Of a stretch of 64,000 bases of DNA, positions 28,518 to 38,206 are shown piece after piece; within the stretch, counting starts at the first letter, position 1, and every line of letters begins with the position of its first letter. Position numbers and translations under genes: made by a program. Origin of the DNA: Candidatus Thioglobus vulcanius (GTDB lineage: Bacteria > Pseudomonadota > Gammaproteobacteria > PS1 > Pseudothioglobaceae); contig CAJVCJ010000021.1 of assembly GCA_910595855.1 (NCBI GenBank), forward strand, positions 17,962-81,961, in the 5' to 3' direction. The notes beneath the pieces were generated by a model. It saw nothing but the letters and a program-made list of their open reading frames with translations, searched no databases and was not told the origin of the DNA.

Positions 28518-29231
28518 TTAAATAATCTGGAATCGAAGCTGGCCATTAACCAAATCGATCATAATGGAACGAGCGTAAAGTTTGGTTGGAACCACATCGA
28601 ATTTTTTGTATACACCTGCAATAGATACCAACTCTGCATTAAATGATTGCACAAAAATCGTGGCCTTTTCATCACCCTGAATACCGGCAAATAAATTACC
28701 CTGAACCTCTTTGTAAGCTGAAATTGATCCGTAAGACATAATATCAGCACCAGACTTTACCTTTGATAATAAAACCAAGTCTCTATCATGTGCAATCACT
28801 TGTTGGAATGAATACACTTTGTTAGTGATAATTTTTGGAGCCTGATAAATCTTATCTTGATGTGGGTTTGGCACTTCAGCTTCAGGCTGCTCAATTTCTT
28901 GAGTTTTAATTTTATTTTTTTTGCTCGGTGATAATGATTTCCCGAATACTGCTAAACCTGAAAATTTTGCAAAATCAATTAACTCTTGTTTTTGTGAGCG
29001 AATACCCACGGCAACCATTTCATTTTGCGATAATATTTCAATTAATACAGCTAGTTCATTAGCCTGGAAATTACGACTTTCAATTTCCAAGATAACAGGC
29101 GCATGCTGAAATTGAGCTTTGTTGTTTTTAGCAAGCGAGTTGATCTCGTCTACCAGTGCATCAGTATTATTGGACAGAACTCTTAACGTATATAAAGCTT
29201 CGGTTTGAGTAATGACTTCAATTTTACTCAA
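28518..29231 (-). CDS. minC: Septum-site inhibitor MinC
   Basis: About 237 residues. MinC blocks FtsZ assembly away from mid-cell. N-terminal domain [17 protein letters not shown], a variable linker rich in K, Q and E (about 115-140), then the beta-helical C-terminal domain with [30 protein letters not shown] and AELVSIAG. I favour the TTG at 29231: it overlaps the preceding stop as TTGA and has AAGG 9 bases upstream. A TTG at 29252 is also possible. No minD or minE is adjacent, which is unusual because the three normally form one operon. Confidence 0.88.
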   Translation of the reverse strand: MSKIEVITQTEALYTLRVLSNNTDALVDEINSLAKNNKAQFQHAPVILEIESRNFQANELAVLIEILSQNEMVAVGIRSQKQELIDFAKFSGLAVFGKSLSPSKKNKIKTQEIEQPEAEVPNPHQDKIYQAPKIITNKVYSFQQVIAHDRDLVLLSKVKSGADIMSYGSISAYKEVQGNLFAGIQGDEKATIFVQSFNAELVSIAGVYKKFDVVPTKLYARSIMIDLVNGQLRFQII

Positions 29232-29647
29232 CTGCGCCAGCCTTGTGTGCAATCAAGAAAATGCCACACACGATTCATACCTGAATCACCGCTCAGCATA
29301 AGTTCCAAAGGGGTTTTGTGTTTGAATTTTTTTACACTGCGCTTTAACCAAACACTTGCATATTCTTTATTGGTAGGGAATGTTGTGCCCAATGACTCAT
29401 CAATACCCAAGATCATTTTTGTGCGCTTCACCATATCATTAGTGAAATCAAACGCCTTATCGCCACGACGATACATGTACAAATGTCTTGGCTTTAGAAT
29501 ATCTTCAAGACTAAGAATGCATAATTGATCGGCATCTTCTAGTTTCCAATTTTCTAGAATTTGACAAAGCTGAAAGGTTAACTTATTTTTTTCGTCTTCG
29601 CTTAGATCAATACTGATTTCTTTACTGTTAGTTATACTTGCTGACAT
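29228..29647 (-). CDS. Orphan Xre/MbcA/ParS-type antitoxin-like protein
   Basis: 139 residues. The C-terminal half, from LGIDESLGTTFPTNKEYASVWL through FKHKTPLELMLSGDSGMNRV to the end, fits the MbcA/ParS/Xre toxin-binding domain (DUF2384 type). The N-terminal half is helical and may hold a degenerate helix-turn-helix. Such antitoxins usually pair with a RES-domain toxin, but no toxin gene is adjacent: the neighbours are tolA (TAATG overlap) and minC (TTGA overlap). It is embedded in the operon and probably serves as a domesticated regulator. Confidence 0.75.
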   Translation of the reverse strand: MSASITNSKEISIDLSEDEKNKLTFQLCQILENWKLEDADQLCILSLEDILKPRHLYMYRRGDKAFDFTNDMVKRTKMILGIDESLGTTFPTNKEYASVWLKRSVKKFKHKTPLELMLSGDSGMNRVWHFLDCTQGWRS

Positions 29648-30597
29648 TAATTTACCCTAAAGTGGAATAATATTTCACGATCAAACACGCTTTTGTCTGG
29701 CGCATGAGGTAGTGGCGAGGCCTTATAAACTGCGCGCTCAATGGCATTTTTAAATGCCCTTTCTTTTGCATTGTTGTTAATGTTACAAGACTGCAATTTA
29801 ACACTTTGCACATTACCTTTTAGATCTTGAAGAATGTAAACGTCACACCCCCAATTATCTTTCGCACCTTGGTAGCGCCATTTTTCTTTTACTCTTGAAG
29901 CAATTTGATTAATGTAATTTGCCTTTAGCTCATTCAAAATATCTTCTTGAGCAATTTCACGTTCTTGATCTTCTTCTGCTTGAATCTCTTTCTTTAGAGA
30001 ACGATTATCTTGTTCTTTTTCAAACTTATTAGATTCAACTTGGCGTAGTTTTTCAATATCTTGTTTCTTTTTCTCAGCAACCTTAGCTTTTTTCTCAGCT
30101 TCTTTGGCTTTCTTTTCAGCTAGGTTTTTCTTTTTGATGGCTTCTTTGGTTTTCTTCTCAGCGATTTTCTTTTTATTTATTGCTTGCTGGATTTTTTGCT
30201 CAGCCTTTTTTCTGCTTTTTTCTGCTTTTATCTTGGCTTGCTTTTCTTTTTTAACATTGGCCTTTAATTTTTTAAGACGCTGTTGCTCTTTATAGCGCTC
30301 ATTTTCAACGCGTTTTTCTGCAAGCTTGAGTTCAGCTAAACGCTTTTCACGTTTTTGCTTAATGTTAATTAAACGTTGCTTTTCTTTCTTGATTTCAGTT
30401 AAATCAATGGTGACTGCTTTTGGCACTGCAGTGTTTGAAGATTTTGCAGCTTGCTTTGGAATATCCCAACGCTGAACGTTAGTAAATACTAAACCAATCA
30501 CTAGTGCGACATGCAATGCGATCGCCGTCCAGAATGCAAAAGGATGTTTTTTTGCAATCTTTGGTAGCTTTAACTTTTTAATTAAATCAGTTTTCAT
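29647..30597 (-). CDS. tolA: Tol-Pal system protein TolA
   Basis: 316 residues. One N-terminal membrane segment (about 20-40), a long Lys/Glu/Ala-rich helical rod (about 55-225) and a C-terminal domain (KANYINQIASRVKEKWRYQG to the end) with the two cysteines in WGCDVYI and VKLQSCNI. TolA spans the periplasm and transmits energy from TolQR to the outer membrane. It follows tolR with overlapping start and stop. tolB and pal, which normally follow, are absent here. Confidence 0.92.
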   Translation of the reverse strand: MKTDLIKKLKLPKIAKKHPFAFWTAIALHVALVIGLVFTNVQRWDIPKQAAKSSNTAVPKAVTIDLTEIKKEKQRLINIKQKREKRLAELKLAEKRVENERYKEQQRLKKLKANVKKEKQAKIKAEKSRKKAEQKIQQAINKKKIAEKKTKEAIKKKNLAEKKAKEAEKKAKVAEKKKQDIEKLRQVESNKFEKEQDNRSLKKEIQAEEDQEREIAQEDILNELKANYINQIASRVKEKWRYQGAKDNWGCDVYILQDLKGNVQSVKLQSCNINNNAKERAFKNAIERAVYKASPLPHAPDKSVFDREILFHFRVN

Positions 30598-31049
30598 TAG
30601 TTTTCTAAGGCTGATTCAGTAACAATACCAACTTTATCCACACCTTGCTTTTGCAAAAATGACATAAGCGAGACAACAGAGCCATAAGCAACATTAGCAT
30701 CACCTCGTACAAATACTTTCATACTTGGGTAGATTTCTAAACGAGCACTTACGCGTCCGGCAATAATGCCCAATGGTAATTTTTCACCCTGGGCGATATC
30801 AGAATTATCCTCATTAAGTGAATTAATGAAATATTCACCATCTTTATTGATGGTGATAATAGTTGGTTGTTGCTCAGTAAAATCAACCATTTTGGCATCG
30901 GCAGTAGGTAAATCTACTTCGATCCCTTGTTCAATGATTGGCGTTGTCATCATAAAGATAACCAGTAACACCAGCATGACATCAATATACGGCACAATGT
31001 TAATGCTTGCATCAACACTAGGCCTATGACGTTGTGGTAATTCAATCAT
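30597..31049 (-). CDS. tolR: Tol-Pal system protein TolR
   Basis: 150 residues. One membrane segment (INIVPYIDVMLVLLVIFMMT) with the conserved proton-path aspartate in PYIDVMLVLL, then a periplasmic domain ending GVDKVGIVTE. ExbD/TolR family; the tolQ-tolR-tolA order identifies TolR rather than ExbD. 10 bp after tolQ. Confidence 0.94.
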   Translation of the reverse strand: MIELPQRHRPSVDASINIVPYIDVMLVLLVIFMMTTPIIEQGIEVDLPTADAKMVDFTEQQPTIITINKDGEYFINSLNEDNSDIAQGEKLPLGIIAGRVSARLEIYPSMKVFVRGDANVAYGSVVSLMSFLQKQGVDKVGIVTESALEN

Positions 31050-31058
31050 AATTCGAGC

Positions 31059-31727
31059 TTACTTTTGTCTTTGGAAAGTAACAAATAATTCCTCTACGAA
31101 AGAGGTGTACTTGTTATTAATTTCACCCACTTGAGTGATTAATCGATTGTAAGCGATAGTTGCAGGAATAGCCGCAAACAAACCAAAAGCAGTTGCAATC
31201 AACGCTTCGGCAATACCGGGTGCTACAATTGAAATTGTTGCCTGCTTAACAGAAGCTAGACCAATGAAAGAATGCATGATTCCCCATACCGTTCCAAATA
31301 AGCCAATATAAGGGCTTGATGAAGCGATCATTGCTAGTATGCTTAAGCCATGGTCCAAACGATCAACCTCATTATTAACTGCTGTATTCATTGAGCGATA
31401 AGCTCGTTCAGAATTCATAACCAAAGCTTGATTTGAAGCAGAAGTTGTATGGGAAAACTCACCATAACCAGCACCAAAAATATGTTCCATCGCTGTGCGA
31501 TTAGATACTTGATTAGGAATTTGACCGTGCAATAAGGCCAAATCAGCATCTGCTAAAAAGTTATTGTGAAAAACTTTAATATCTTTATCAGCATCCATAA
31601 GTGACTTCTTCTTTGACATGATAATCGTCCAAGAATAAATACTCATTAATACCAAGATAAACATAACCACTTGCACAACGAAGCCAGCGCTGATAATTAG
31701 GCTTAAAATTGATAAACTATTGTCCAT
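31059..31727 (-). CDS. tolQ: Tol-Pal system protein TolQ
   Basis: 222 residues with three membrane segments. MotA/TolQ/ExbB family. Seen: ASSSPYIGLFGTVWGIMHSF and APGIAEALIATAFGLFAAIPA, the two conserved segments forming the proton channel with TolR. It overlaps the end of ybgC by 11 bp, the classical ybgC-tolQRA order. Confidence 0.95.
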   Translation of the reverse strand: MDNSLSILSLIISAGFVVQVVMFILVLMSIYSWTIIMSKKKSLMDADKDIKVFHNNFLADADLALLHGQIPNQVSNRTAMEHIFGAGYGEFSHTTSASNQALVMNSERAYRSMNTAVNNEVDRLDHGLSILAMIASSSPYIGLFGTVWGIMHSFIGLASVKQATISIVAPGIAEALIATAFGLFAAIPATIAYNRLITQVGEINNKYTSFVEELFVTFQRQK

Positions 31728-32118
31728 TTATTTTCTCCAGAATGTTGCTGGGAATGGCGCTAGGTTTAAAACTTTGCGCATTCAAACAAGCAACGGTAAT
31801 TTGTGCCTCAAATAATACCTTATTTTGTTTAAGATCCTTGATTTTCTGCGAAAAAATCAAGCTGGCATGTCGAGTTTTTTCTATCTCGGTACTAACACTA
31901 AGTAAATCATTAAAACGAGCGGGTGATAAGTAATCTGCCTGAATTGATTTCACTGCAAAAATAATGTTTTTTTGAACTATTAATTGATCTTGTTCAAAGC
32001 CCATTTCCCGCAAAAATTCACTGCGCCCACGTTCGATAAATTTTAGATAATTTGCATAATAAACCACACCACCACTATCGGTATCTTCGTAATAAATTCT
32101 TACTTGTAAATCACTCAT
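31717..32118 (-). CDS. ybgC: Acyl-CoA thioesterase YbgC
   Basis: 133 residues from the ATG at 32118 ([14 protein letters not shown]). Hot-dog-fold thioesterase with the catalytic-site motif [19 protein letters not shown]. The open frame continues 12 codons upstream, but this start matches the family. It overlaps the end of ruvB by 8 bp. In Tol-Pal operons YbgC acts on short acyl-CoA or acyl-ACP and is linked to phospholipid metabolism. Confidence 0.93.
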   Translation of the reverse strand: MSDLQVRIYYEDTDSGGVVYYANYLKFIERGRSEFLREMGFEQDQLIVQKNIIFAVKSIQADYLSPARFNDLLSVSTEIEKTRHASLIFSQKIKDLKQNKVLFEAQITVACLNAQSFKPSAIPSNILEKINGQ

Positions 32119-33139
32119 TAAATAAGCCTTGACGGCTAGAAGGCGTTGACACACCTAAATGCTCATAAGCTAGATTAGTGGCACTTCGCCCTCTAGGGGT
32201 GCGATGTATAAATCCTTGTTGAATTAAATAAGGCTCAACCATATCTTCTAGTGTGCCACGTTCTTCACCAATAGCAGTGGCTAACGTATCCAATCCAACA
32301 GGCCCACCTGAGAACTTATGAATCATAATGGATAAATAATCTCGATCAAGCTGCTCCAATCCTAATTCATCGACTTTTAAAATACCTAGCGCTTCGTTGG
32401 CAATTTTCTGATGAATAATGCCATCTGTTTTGACATCGGCAAAATCTCTAACACGGCGTAACAATCTATTTGCAATTCTTGGTGTGCCACGCGAACGTCT
32501 AGCGACCTCATATGCGCCGCTTGATTCAATTTCAATATTTAAGATTCTGGCTGATCGCTCAACAATAACTTGCAAATCTTTATTGTTATAGAATTCTAAA
32601 CGCTGAACAATGCCGAAACGATCACGTAAAGGTGAGGTTAGCATGCCAGCACGTGTGGTTGCACCAATTAATGTAAAGGGTGGTAGGTCAAGTTGCACCG
32701 AATGCGCAGCCACCCCCTCTCCCACCATAATGTCTAACTTAAAATCCTCCAAAGCTGGATAGAGAATCTCTTCAACCACAGGATTTAGACGATGAATTTC
32801 ATCAATAAATAAAACATCATAAGGCTCTAATTTCGTCAAAATTGCTGCTAAATCACCAGAACGTTCTAAAACTGGGCCAGATGTTTGTTTAAACCCTGCA
32901 CCCATTTGATTTGAAATAACATTGGCCAATGTAGTTTTTCCAAGCCCAGGAGGGCCATAAATCAAACAATGATCAAGCGCATCTCCGCGCTTTTTAGCTG
33001 CCTCAATAAAAAGTGCCATTTGAGATTTGACATCATCCTGTCCAATATACTCAGACAAGCAATCTGGACGTACAGAAGTCATAACGATATCTTCGCTACC
33101 TTGGTCTGCTCCACCTACTAAAGAATCTTCTTCTATCAT
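32111..33139 (-). CDS. ruvB: Holliday junction helicase RuvB
   Basis: 342 residues, standard. AAA+ motor of branch migration. Walker A GPPGLGKT at 62-69, Walker [11 protein letters not shown], sensor 1 [11 protein letters not shown], and the C-terminal winged helix with [10 protein letters not shown] and [10 protein letters not shown]. ruvA is not adjacent. Heads the run ruvB-ybgC-tolQRA. Confidence 0.97.
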   Translation of the reverse strand: MIEEDSLVGGADQGSEDIVMTSVRPDCLSEYIGQDDVKSQMALFIEAAKKRGDALDHCLIYGPPGLGKTTLANVISNQMGAGFKQTSGPVLERSGDLAAILTKLEPYDVLFIDEIHRLNPVVEEILYPALEDFKLDIMVGEGVAAHSVQLDLPPFTLIGATTRAGMLTSPLRDRFGIVQRLEFYNNKDLQVIVERSARILNIEIESSGAYEVARRSRGTPRIANRLLRRVRDFADVKTDGIIHQKIANEALGILKVDELGLEQLDRDYLSIMIHKFSGGPVGLDTLATAIGEERGTLEDMVEPYLIQQGFIHRTPRGRSATNLAYEHLGVSTPSSRQGLFNE

Positions 33140-33179
33140 GTTGATTTAATGAGTTTTTCAATCATTTTAACGTGAGACC

Positions 33180-33695
33180 TCAATCCAAAGTGGGCAAAAT
33201 TTTCTGGAACAATAGTTTGATTTTAATAGCTTGAGTTGAATGCTTTAATTTCGCCACTTTGGCAACACTAACACCTTGATATGATCCAAATTTAGTGATA
33301 GTTAATTGCCACTCCTCCTCTGTATTTAAACGATGTTTAAATACAATATTACCCAGGTTTTTGACTGGAAAATACCAGCCAAATTCTTTAATCATTAGTT
33401 GTTTTAAATCTTGTGATGATTGATGTCCATTAATATACAACCCATCATTATTTGAAACAATATCAACCTGCCCTAAGCCTAGCATGCCAGTTAAAGTTAG
33501 GTTAAATTCCTGCTCTTTAAATTTAATATTAAAGCCAAAATTTTGAACATTATCAAGTGATACAATACCAAGCCTACCTTTGAGTTGCCACTGACTAGGG
33601 GTGTCACCTGAAAGTATGGCTTTCTGAGGTTGTACTGACAGTGTTGAACAACCTTGTAATAGCAACAAAATAAAGAATGTTAGAAGTAATTTCAT
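33180..33695 (-). CDS. lolB: Outer-membrane lipoprotein receptor LolB
   Basis: 171 residues from the ATG at 33695. Lipoprotein signal MKLLLTFFILLLLQGC, with the lipidated cysteine C16. Mature part has WQLKGRLGIV and LTLTGMLGLGQVDI, as in LolB, which inserts lipoproteins into the outer membrane. Divergent from hemA across about 100 bp, a conserved gammaproteobacterial arrangement; the usual downstream ispE is absent. Confidence 0.9.
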   Translation of the reverse strand: MKLLLTFFILLLLQGCSTLSVQPQKAILSGDTPSQWQLKGRLGIVSLDNVQNFGFNIKFKEQEFNLTLTGMLGLGQVDIVSNNDGLYINGHQSSQDLKQLMIKEFGWYFPVKNLGNIVFKHRLNTEEEWQLTITKFGSYQGVSVAKVAKLKHSTQAIKIKLLFQKILPTLD

Positions 33696-33793
33696 AAGCG
33701 AAACTATTCTAACATCCAAGGATAATAGCAAATACCTAAAAAACCGTGATTAAGGTATAATCAAGCGCTTATTTGTCATTGTTATTTGGGTTT

Positions 33794-35044
33794 ATGTCAC
33801 GCATTGCTATTTTAAGTGTTAATCATGCACAAGCGCCAGTTGCAGTTCGTGAGCGTGTGGCGTTTGCACCTAACCTTCTAACCAACGAATTGCAAAAACT
33901 CAACACCATCGATGGTGTTGAGGCATGTGTTATTTTGTCGACATGTAATCGTTCAGAAATTTACGCTGTAATTGAAGATAAAAACGCTGAAGAAATTCTA
34001 AGCAGCTATTTATCGCAAACACATAATATTCCCAGAGCTGAGATCGACCCTTATTTGGTTTATTTTGAAGCAGATGATGCTTTGTCACATATTTGCAATG
34101 TGGCTTGTGGACTTGATTCATTAGTATTAGGCGAACCTCAGATTTTAGGCCAATTAAAAGATGCTTATCACGCCGCCAAACTAGCTGAAACTTTAGACAA
34201 AAAATTAGAAAAGCTATTCCAACATGCTTTTTCAACAGCTAAAAAAGTTCGCACAGATACTCAAATCGGCTCATCACCAGTCTCTATTGCTTATTGTGCT
34301 GTTAAGCTCAGTGAAAAGATCTTTACGGATTTATCAGAGCAAACAGTACTGCTGATTGGCGCTGGAGAAATGATAGAGTTGTGTGCTCAGCACCTGAATC
34401 AAAAAGGCGTTCGCAATATGATTGTCGCTAATAGAACCGTTGAAAATGCAAAAAAAATTGCTGATCAATATGGTGCGCAATCCGTCAGTTTAAAGCAATT
34501 TTCAAGCATTATTCATGAAGCTGATATCATTATTTCATCAACTGCTGCATCGATACCTATTATCGGCAAAGGACTGATTGAGAGTGCACTCAAGCAACGC
34601 AAGCATAAGCCAATGTTCATGCTTGATATTGCCATTCCAAGAGATATCGAACCTGAAGTTGGGCAGTTAGATGACGCCTATCTTTACACCATTGATGATT
34701 TAGAGCAAGTGGTGAGTGATAACATCGGCTCTCGTAAAAAAGAGAAGGTTCTAGCACAAGAAATTATTATTAAACAATCTCAAGTATTTAATCAGTGGTT
34801 GTCAATTTTACCAAACGAACAACTGATTCAAAACTATCGGACCAATGTAAATCAGATTAAAAGTGATGCGGTTGAAGATGCCTTGAAGCGCCTTAAAAAC
34901 GGCGGCGATAACGAACAAATTATTAAAAAATTGGCCGATCAGCTAACCAATAAAATACTTCACACCACTTTTAAAAACATCAAGCAAACTTCACTTACCG
35001 GCCTAGATCAATGTGAAGGCTGTATTCCCAATATTAAAAAATAA
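33794..35044 (+). CDS. hemA: Glutamyl-tRNA reductase HemA
   Basis: 416 residues from the ATG at 33794 ([15 protein letters not shown]); an upstream in-frame start at 33773 has no family support. First committed enzyme of tetrapyrrole synthesis by the C5 route. Catalytic cysteine C51 in [11 protein letters not shown]; the NADPH-binding domain carries [18 protein letters not shown] (33756-33761) lies 33 bp upstream. It overlaps prfA by one base. Confidence 0.96.
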   Translation: MSRIAILSVNHAQAPVAVRERVAFAPNLLTNELQKLNTIDGVEACVILSTCNRSEIYAVIEDKNAEEILSSYLSQTHNIPRAEIDPYLVYFEADDALSHICNVACGLDSLVLGEPQILGQLKDAYHAAKLAETLDKKLEKLFQHAFSTAKKVRTDTQIGSSPVSIAYCAVKLSEKIFTDLSEQTVLLIGAGEMIELCAQHLNQKGVRNMIVANRTVENAKKIADQYGAQSVSLKQFSSIIHEADIIISSTAASIPIIGKGLIESALKQRKHKPMFMLDIAIPRDIEPEVGQLDDAYLYTIDDLEQVVSDNIGSRKKEKVLAQEIIIKQSQVFNQWLSILPNEQLIQNYRTNVNQIKSDAVEDALKRLKNGGDNEQIIKKLADQLTNKILHTTFKNIKQTSLTGLDQCEGCIPNIKK

Positions 35045-36135
35045 TGAATGAATCAATCCTTTCTAAATTAGAACAAATGTCCATGCGCCTTGAAGAAGTT
35101 GGTGCCATGCTTAGTGATCCACAAGTAGCCAGTGATGCTAAGCAATTTAGAGAACTGTCTATTGAGTATTCTCAGTTAACCCCCGTTAATGATCAATACC
35201 AAGATTATCTAACGACTATGCGAAATCTTGAAGACGCCAAAATGATGCTTGAAGAAGATGATGCAGAAATTAAAGCGATGGCCAAAGAAGAAATTAATGA
35301 CGCCAAGCAAAATTTAGAGCGCTTAGATATTGAACTTAAGAAATCCCTCCTACCCAAAGATCCAAATGACTCTCGTAACATTATTGTTGAAATACGCGCA
35401 GGTACTGGTGGAGATGAAGCTTCTATTTTTTCTGGCGACCTATTCAGAATGTACTCTCGCTACGCGGAAAAACAAAAATGGCAGTTAGAAATAATGAGCT
35501 CGAATACAGGAGATCATGGCGGTTATAAAGAAATCATTGCACGCATTACCGGTACTGATGTTTATTCAAAGCTTAAATTTGAATCAGGCGCACATCGAGT
35601 TCAACGTGTGCCAGAAACTGAAAGCCAAGGGCGTGTGCATACTTCAGCTTGTACAGTTGCCGTAATGCCGGAAGTTGAAAATATTGAAGAAGTTAACATT
35701 AATATGTCCGACGTTAGGGTGGATACATTTAGAGCAAGTGGTGCTGGTGGACAGCACGTTAACAAAACTGATTCAGCCGTACGTGTTACTCATATTCCAA
35801 CTGGCACTGTGGTTGAGTGTCAAGATGGACGATCACAACACAAAAACAAAGCTCAAGCGATGTCTGTTCTAGCTTCAAGAATTCTAGATGCACAACAACA
35901 GATTCAGCACAAAGAACAAGCATCAACACGTAAAGAGTTAGTTGGTAGTGGTGATCGCTCTCAGAGAATTCGCACTTACAATTACCCGCAAGGACGTATT
36001 ACCGATCATCGTATTAATCTAACTTTATACAAGTTAGCAGAAATTATGGAGGGTGATTTAGAGTCAATTATTGAGCTTTTAGTTGTTGAACAACAAACTA
36101 ACCAACTAAGTGATCTAAACGACGCCTTAGCTTAG
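35044..36135 (+). CDS. prfA: Peptide chain release factor 1
   Basis: 363 residues. Terminates translation at UAA and UAG. The catalytic GGQ is at about 235-237 in [18 protein letters not shown], and the codon-recognition PET-like motif region lies in [18 protein letters not shown]. hemA-prfA is the standard order; the methyltransferase gene prmC that often follows is replaced by the convergent znuB, which overlaps by 9 bp. Confidence 0.97.
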   Translation: MNESILSKLEQMSMRLEEVGAMLSDPQVASDAKQFRELSIEYSQLTPVNDQYQDYLTTMRNLEDAKMMLEEDDAEIKAMAKEEINDAKQNLERLDIELKKSLLPKDPNDSRNIIVEIRAGTGGDEASIFSGDLFRMYSRYAEKQKWQLEIMSSNTGDHGGYKEIIARITGTDVYSKLKFESGAHRVQRVPETESQGRVHTSACTVAVMPEVENIEEVNINMSDVRVDTFRASGAGGQHVNKTDSAVRVTHIPTGTVVECQDGRSQHKNKAQAMSVLASRILDAQQQIQHKEQASTRKELVGSGDRSQRIRTYNYPQGRITDHRINLTLYKLAEIMEGDLESIIELLVVEQQTNQLSDLNDALA

Positions 36136-36915
36136 CCTTCTCGGTAACAGCTGAGAAGCTACAAACAACACACCCAAAGCAATTACAATCATTGGTCCTG
36201 TGGCCAAATCATAAAAGAGTGAAGCGCTCAAGCCCATTAGTACAGCTGCTATAGATATACCAATTGACTGAAACGCCATAGCTTTTGGTGTACGTGCAAA
36301 CATCCTTGCCACCGCAGGTGGAATAATCAATAACGAAGTAATTAACAGCACGCCAACAATTTGTACAGAGACTGACACTGTTAGTGCGATCATCAACATA
36401 AACAACAACTGATAAATCGTGCTATTAAGCCCTTGGGAAACAGCCAACTCTTCGTTAAGAGTAAGTAGCAATAAACGCTGCCAAAATATCACTAGCAATC
36501 CAACAACAATTATTAAAATGGCATAAATCCAAATTATGTCTTGACGGGTGATTGATAAAATATCACCAAATAAAAGAGAGAAATAATCTGTATTTGAGCC
36601 GCCGACAATACTCAAGATGACAATACCTAATGATAAGGCCAAATGAGAAAATATACCCAATATAGCATCATTTGATAGAATCTTTCTTTGTTGTAAAACA
36701 ACAATCAAGCTGGCAAAAATAACACCAATTACTACTAATCCAGTATGAATACCTAAACCGGTAGCCAATCCTAATGAAACACCTAGTAAGGCTGAATGAG
36801 AAATAGATTCAGAGAAATAACTCATGCGCTTCCAAATCACAAAGCAGCCAAGTGAGCCTGTAATAATAGAAATTCCGAGTGCTGCAATCAGCGCTCTAAT
36901 AATAAAATCTTCCAC
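36127..36915 (-). CDS. znuB: Zinc ABC transporter permease ZnuB
   Basis: 262 residues, about eight membrane segments, ABC-3 permease family (metal importers). Typical motifs: [23 protein letters not shown] near the N-terminus, and [17 protein letters not shown]. It follows the Fur-family regulator by 16 bp. znuC and znuA are not next to it. Mn2+ or Fe2+ transport is possible because this family varies in substrate. Confidence 0.85.
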   Translation of the reverse strand: MEDFIIRALIAALGISIITGSLGCFVIWKRMSYFSESISHSALLGVSLGLATGLGIHTGLVVIGVIFASLIVVLQQRKILSNDAILGIFSHLALSLGIVILSIVGGSNTDYFSLLFGDILSITRQDIIWIYAILIIVVGLLVIFWQRLLLLTLNEELAVSQGLNSTIYQLLFMLMIALTVSVSVQIVGVLLITSLLIIPPAVARMFARTPKAMAFQSIGISIAAVLMGLSASLFYDLATGPMIVIALGVLFVASQLLPRRLS

Positions 36916-36931
36916 AATTAGTGCTGTTTAT

Positions 36932-37339
36932 TTATTGACAATCTTCACACAGACCATAAAGGTACAAACAATGGTCTGTTAACTGATAGCCATGTTTAGT
37001 GGCAATATCGTGTTGATGCTGCTCAATCACTTCATCGTTAAATTCATCAATCTTGCCACATTTAATACATAACAAATGATCATGGTGTTCAGCATTCGAT
37101 AATTCGTACATACTTTGACCATTATCAAAATTTAGTTTATTGATCATGCCTGCTTCTTCAAATTGAGTAAGTACACGATAGATAGTTGCTACACCCACCT
37201 CTTCGCCTTGCATGACTAACGCACGATAAATATCCTCAGCACTCATGTGATGATTTTCACCCTTTTCTAAAATCTCTAAAATTTTAAGTCTAGGTAGTGT
37301 CACCTTAAGACCGGCAGTTTTTAAATCTTGAGCATCCAT
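36932..37339 (-). CDS. fur: Ferric uptake regulator family protein, probably Fur
   Basis: 135 residues. N-terminal winged helix (LKVTLPRLKILEILE, then SAEDIYRALV and VATIYRVLTQFEEAGMI) and a metal-binding C-terminal half with HHDHLLCIKCGK, and a CEDC pair at the very end. The VTLPRLKIL and YRVLTQFEEAG stretches are those of Fur. The divergent bamE gene supports this, since fur-bamE(omlA) is a conserved pair in gammaproteobacteria. The cotranscribed znuB leaves Zur as an alternative. Fur-box-like sites occur in this window at the fbp genes. Confidence 0.82.
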   Translation of the reverse strand: MDAQDLKTAGLKVTLPRLKILEILEKGENHHMSAEDIYRALVMQGEEVGVATIYRVLTQFEEAGMINKLNFDNGQSMYELSNAEHHDHLLCIKCGKIDEFNDEVIEQHQHDIATKHGYQLTDHCLYLYGLCEDCQ

Positions 37340-37402
37340 ATTCTCATCCTTGAGGTAAAATCAGATAAATAATTCTTAATCATTTTAATCAATTAATTAC
37401 AA

Positions 37403-38194
37403 ATGAACAAACTAACTTTGATTGCATTCTCATTCTCATTCTCATTTTTATCTGCATGTTCGCCTTCTATGCCAAGCATGCCACAGCTTCCTGATATGCC
37501 GGATATTATTCCTGATATGTCATTGCCAACGCTTTATAAGGATGATATCAATCAAGGTTCAGTTTTAGATAGATTCAAGATTAATCAACTTAAGCTTGGC
37601 ATGTCACAAGCACAAGTGCAAGATTTAATTGGCTCGCCAAGCATTATTGATCCGTTTCATAACAAACAATGGAACTACATCAATCATTCTACTTTGCATG
37701 AAAAAGACGATATTCATTACCGTTTGACATTAACCTTTAGCAATAAAAAACTAACAGAAATTGACACATCAGGCATTAGCAGTCTATCCGCATTAACCAA
37801 GAAAGAAAAAGAACTAGAAGACCAGCGCATTGCAGAAGAAAAAGCAGCGGTAGTAGCAGCTAAAAAAATAGCTGCTGAAAAGCTTGCTGCTGAAAAGCTT
37901 GCTGCTGAAAAGCTTGCTGCTGAAAAAGCACGTGCAGCAGAACAGGCTCGACTCGCTAACGAACAGCGAATTGCCAATGAAAAACTTGCTACTGAAAAAG
38001 CTCAAGCTGAAGCTTTAAAAAAAAAGAACGAACTAGCACAAATTAAGCAGCGCAAAGCTAACCAACAAAAAGCCATTAAAGCTGCTGAGGAAAAAATAAT
38101 CATTCAGCAGCCTAAGTCAACAACTAACAACAAACCTCCAGTACCGCCTAAAGAAGAAGAAAGTACAGATAAGCCTTGGTATCAATTCTGGTAG
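37403..38194 (+). CDS. bamE: BamE/OmlA-type lipoprotein with long helical tail
   Basis: 263 residues, more than twice the usual BamE (about 110). Lipobox LSAC with C19; the BamE domain (about 50-130) shows LKLGMSQAQVQDLIGSPSI, DPFHNKQWNYI and LTLTFSNKKLTEID. After it comes an Ala/Lys/Glu-rich helix (about 135-225) with EKLAAEKLAAEKLAAEKA repeats, like the rod of TolA, then a tail ending DKPWYQFW. BamE is part of the outer-membrane protein insertion complex. The tail is unusual; it could span the periplasm or bind peptidoglycan. Divergent from fur. Confidence 0.88.
   Translation: MNKLTLIAFSFSFSFLSACSPSMPSMPQLPDMPDIIPDMSLPTLYKDDINQGSVLDRFKINQLKLGMSQAQVQDLIGSPSIIDPFHNKQWNYINHSTLHEKDDIHYRLTLTFSNKKLTEIDTSGISSLSALTKKEKELEDQRIAEEKAAVVAAKKIAAEKLAAEKLAAEKLAAEKARAAEQARLANEQRIANEKLATEKAQAEALKKKNELAQIKQRKANQQKAIKAAEEKIIIQQPKSTTNNKPPVPPKEEESTDKPWYQFW
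37871..37930 (+). repeat. Four 15-bp tandem repeats inside bamE
   Basis: Unit GCTGCTGAAAAGCTT (encoding AAEKL) repeated exactly at 37871, 37886 and 37901, with a diverged fourth copy at 37916-37930. In-frame, so copy-number change would lengthen or shorten the helix without breaking the gene. Confidence 0.9.
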
Positions 38195-38206
38195 GACTGT
38201 CAATTC

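Noticed and set aside
30104..30295. Phe-rich open frame antisense to tolA
   Set aside because: It is the reverse of the Lys-rich rod codons of TolA and has no independent support.
36932..37339. Assignment as Zur because of znuB next to it
   Set aside because: Sequence motifs and the divergent bamE fit Fur better; kept only as an alternative.
37717..38005. Open frames antisense to the bamE tail
   Set aside because: They are shadows of the repetitive Ala/Lys/Glu codons; they have no ribosome sites and the sense frame is clearly coding.
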